Shown: positions 61,821 through 64,000 of the stretch, piece after piece
Layout: every line of letters starts with the position of its first letter
Numbering within the stretch: position 1 is the first letter of the stretch
Assembly (NCBI GenBank): GCA_035578155.1
Contig: JAPWDM010000004.1
Span: 55,615,648-55,679,647, forward strand
Source of the DNA: Brachynemurus nebulosus
Taxonomy: Eukaryota; Arthropoda; Insecta; Neuroptera; Myrmeleontidae
Reading direction: 5' to 3'
DNA length: 64,000 nucleotides
Notes under the pieces: model-generated
The model's input: only the letters and a program-made list of their open reading frames with translations
Databases searched by the model: none
What the model was told of the DNA's origin: nothing
Program-made: the position numbers and the translations under genes

Positions 61821-64000
61821 ATTTGCATTATGAACATTATTTTGAAACAGGTATTAAAATACGTGTATATCACAAATTATACTTCAAATTAAGTAATTAA
61901 AAATGGTATGGTTTCATTAACAAATGGAGTAAAATTAGTTGTGCAGCCTTCTCTTACTCTAACATAAAAATGATAAAAAACAAAAAATGGAACGAAAAAC
62001 TAGTCTATTTTCGCTTTACTTGTAGTTTTTGTTTTATGACGTCATACAACTTTTAGGTATGGTTCATTTCAGTTAAGTTTAACCATGCTTCGTAACTTTG
62101 AATTTAAATAATTTCCGTTTTCTTGGTTTTATCTCTTTTATTATTGCATTTATGTAAATTTTAAATTTGCAGTTTATTTTTAGAAAAGAATAGAAGATCG
62201 ATTTGTTTCGAATATAAGAATTATTTAATTTTTTAACGAAAACTCATGATCAATTTTATCTGAAAAGAGGTATACTTAGTTTCTAATATTTAGTTCTCTT
62301 TTAACATGTCCATACTTAGCTATTGTGGATACTGTAATTGGGTCATTTTCAAATTTAGCGCAGGTAACCGTGACTAAAAATGATAAAATTATAAAAAAAT
62401 AAAAAAATAAAGATACTTAAACACGACTTTTCTTTGCTGTGTATCCATGCCTATTAAAACAACTGAATTTTGTCTGTTACAACCGGCCGCGATGTTTAAT
62501 TAATGATTTATGATTTATTCCAGATTTTGTGGTTTAGCGTGTAAAAAAATACAATTCTATTACCATAACGTATTACTTTTATTATGAGTTGCGTAGTAAA
62601 AGAGTTGTAAATTTTACATTCCATAAGACATAAATCATAAAGAGCAGCATAAAATACACTTTTTCTTTAATATTTAGAATAATTACTTCTTTGACAATAT
62701 ACTGAACGTAAACTAATGAAAAATACATTGATTTACTTACGTAAATAGGTAGGTAACAGAGTGGATACATAATATAAACACGCAGCCTTTTTAACGCTTC
62801 GCGGTTGACTGATACCTTCTATATCCTTCCCCTCGATTTACCGGTCAACTTATATTAATGCAGATATTTCGTTCAAGCTAGTACAAAGTTTAAGCAGCGC
62901 CATCTCTATTTTAAGTTGCGATTTACCCAGTGACATAGTATTCCAGACAGTTTCATACAATACGCGGGACCAAGTTTTAAAAAATAGTTATTAAGTAAAT
63001 TTTGATATTTACCGCTTTTAAGATATATTTTATAAATATTAATAATACTCTGTTTATGGTAATAATTTATTTAAGATAGGTTAATATAGTAGAAAATGAA
63101 ATTTATTAATCTTTATTATAACGGAGTGTTACCAAGGACATATAGAGTTTAAAAGGGATAACCACTCTATAACCAAATGTTATTTAAAAAAAAAACTAAA
63201 AAAATCAAAACTAAGTCTTTATTTTAGTAATTAGTGTTTATTAATGCGATGTATTTTGTATTTAATGCAAAATTCATAAGATACTGTGTGAGTATTACTA
63301 ATAAGTAAATAAATAGTTTTTTAAAGCAAGCTTCTATTTAAAAATGAACTAAATGTGTAAAATAACTTTTGAGTGAAAGGGTATAAGATGAGCATAGGCA
63401 AATGGCCCCCATAGCCGATGTCTATAATAATATATTTAGTAACATTGGTATCCCAAGTGATTACCAAATATAGGGCCATTGACACTTAACCTTGATTTGT
63501 CCTTGAGATATTAAGCAAAATATGTGTGAGTGCTGTAATTTTCAAACTCAGTTTTCTCAAAAACTATAACACCTAGGAAAATAAAGCCGACGCCAAAATT
63601 TAGGTAATACCTGGGCCTATGTTTTATATTTCTTTTGACATTTTTCCCTAAATTTTAAAACTTCAAAATAATTTCATAAAAATATATTTTATTTTCTAGT
63701 ATGGTTCTAGTATACTTACACGTTTCAAGAAAATATAGAATATTGCTTATCTTATGTACTTACAGCACACTAAATTTCATCAAAATCGAAGAGGCGCTTT
63801 TTGAGTAATAAATAATTTATTGAGTATATGGTATGAATTAACCGTAGAAAAGAGTGCTCAAAAATAACTGTATAAAAAAAATTTAATTTAATAAAAAATA
63901 AAATTTTTGGTAAATTTCTAGTAACTTACACCGTTAAAAAAAATGCAGTATATTGGTTAGCCTATCTACTTATGCTATACCAAAGCTCATCATAATAGGA
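61821..64000. other. AT-rich DNA, no gene recognised
   Basis: Only short frames. An AGATGGCGC-like box in reverse orientation (GCGCCATCT near 62897) recalls the repeats at 5.5-6.0 kb. Near 63775 the phrase AAATTTCATCAAAATCGAAG, frequent in insect intergenic repeats, occurs. The window ends inside this DNA. Confidence 0.5.

Overview
The window looks like a repeat-packed stretch of an AT-rich arthropod genome, most probably an insect. The reasons are dense retrotransposons of insect-typical clades (I, RTE, CR1/L2-like, Dong/R4, Penelope), a PIF/Harbinger transposon with a spliced transposase and a BESS-motif partner, hAT and Tc1/mariner/pogo-type MITEs, and long (TA)n microsatellites. I recognise no intact host gene. 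Species cannot be assigned from the sequence alone.

Layout. 1-7.6 kb: diverged tandem repeats, a TA-flanked MITE, a 1.4 kb element with ~178 bp inverted termini, (TA)n tracts, a promoter-like module with small unknown ORFs, and a pogo-like terminus. 7.6-19.5 kb: two GC-richer I-clade LINEs (copies A and B) joined head to tail on the + strand. A is 6.9 kb with ORF1, ORF2 (endonuclease, RT, RNase H) and a 3' UTR made of hairpins; B is internally deleted and lacks its 3' end. 20.6-23.2 kb: a 5'-truncated RTE on the - strand, with a (TA)n tract inside its RT codons. 23.3-23.9 kb: a ~50 bp tandem repeat with alternating monomer types. 24.5-27.0 kb: an old repeat interrupted by a tRNA-related insertion and a 1.7 kb TA-flanked element; an uninterrupted relative at 59.0-59.6 kb acts as the empty site. 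27.5-28.4 kb: a pogo-like MITE sitting between two (TA)n tracts. 31.2-32.6 kb: a Penelope-like element with GIY-YIG endonuclease, inverted pseudo-LTR arm and a hammerhead-like motif. 33.9-35.3 kb: a CR1/L2-like fragment.

35.3-44.9 kb, - strand: an array of I-type units C, D and E in head-to-tail order, separated by TAA-rich tails. A nearly complete Dong/R4-type element (one ~1,430-codon frame with two TAA stops) sits in the TAA tract between D and E. 44.9-49.3 kb: a nearly full CR1/L2-like LINE on the + strand. 49.3-51.8 kb: two internally deleted I fragments, head to head. 52-58.5 kb: an hAT MITE with 8 bp target duplication, a 963 bp TA-flanked MITE, and the PIF/Harbinger transposon, which carries a BESS-motif exon antisense inside the transposase intron. 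59.6-64 kb: AT-rich DNA with one long foldback MITE.

Functionally this is a record of layered transposition. Simple repeats (TAA tails and TA tracts) seem to act as repeated landing places: I elements stack on TAA tails, Dong enters the same TAA tract, and several TA-targeting DNA elements end in (TA)n. The least ordinary signals are the hairpin array of the I-element 3' UTR, whose terminal stem shows compensatory changes among copies, the chimeric non-autonomous units D and E, and the Harbinger nested-gene arrangement. All assignments are by eye; no database search was run.
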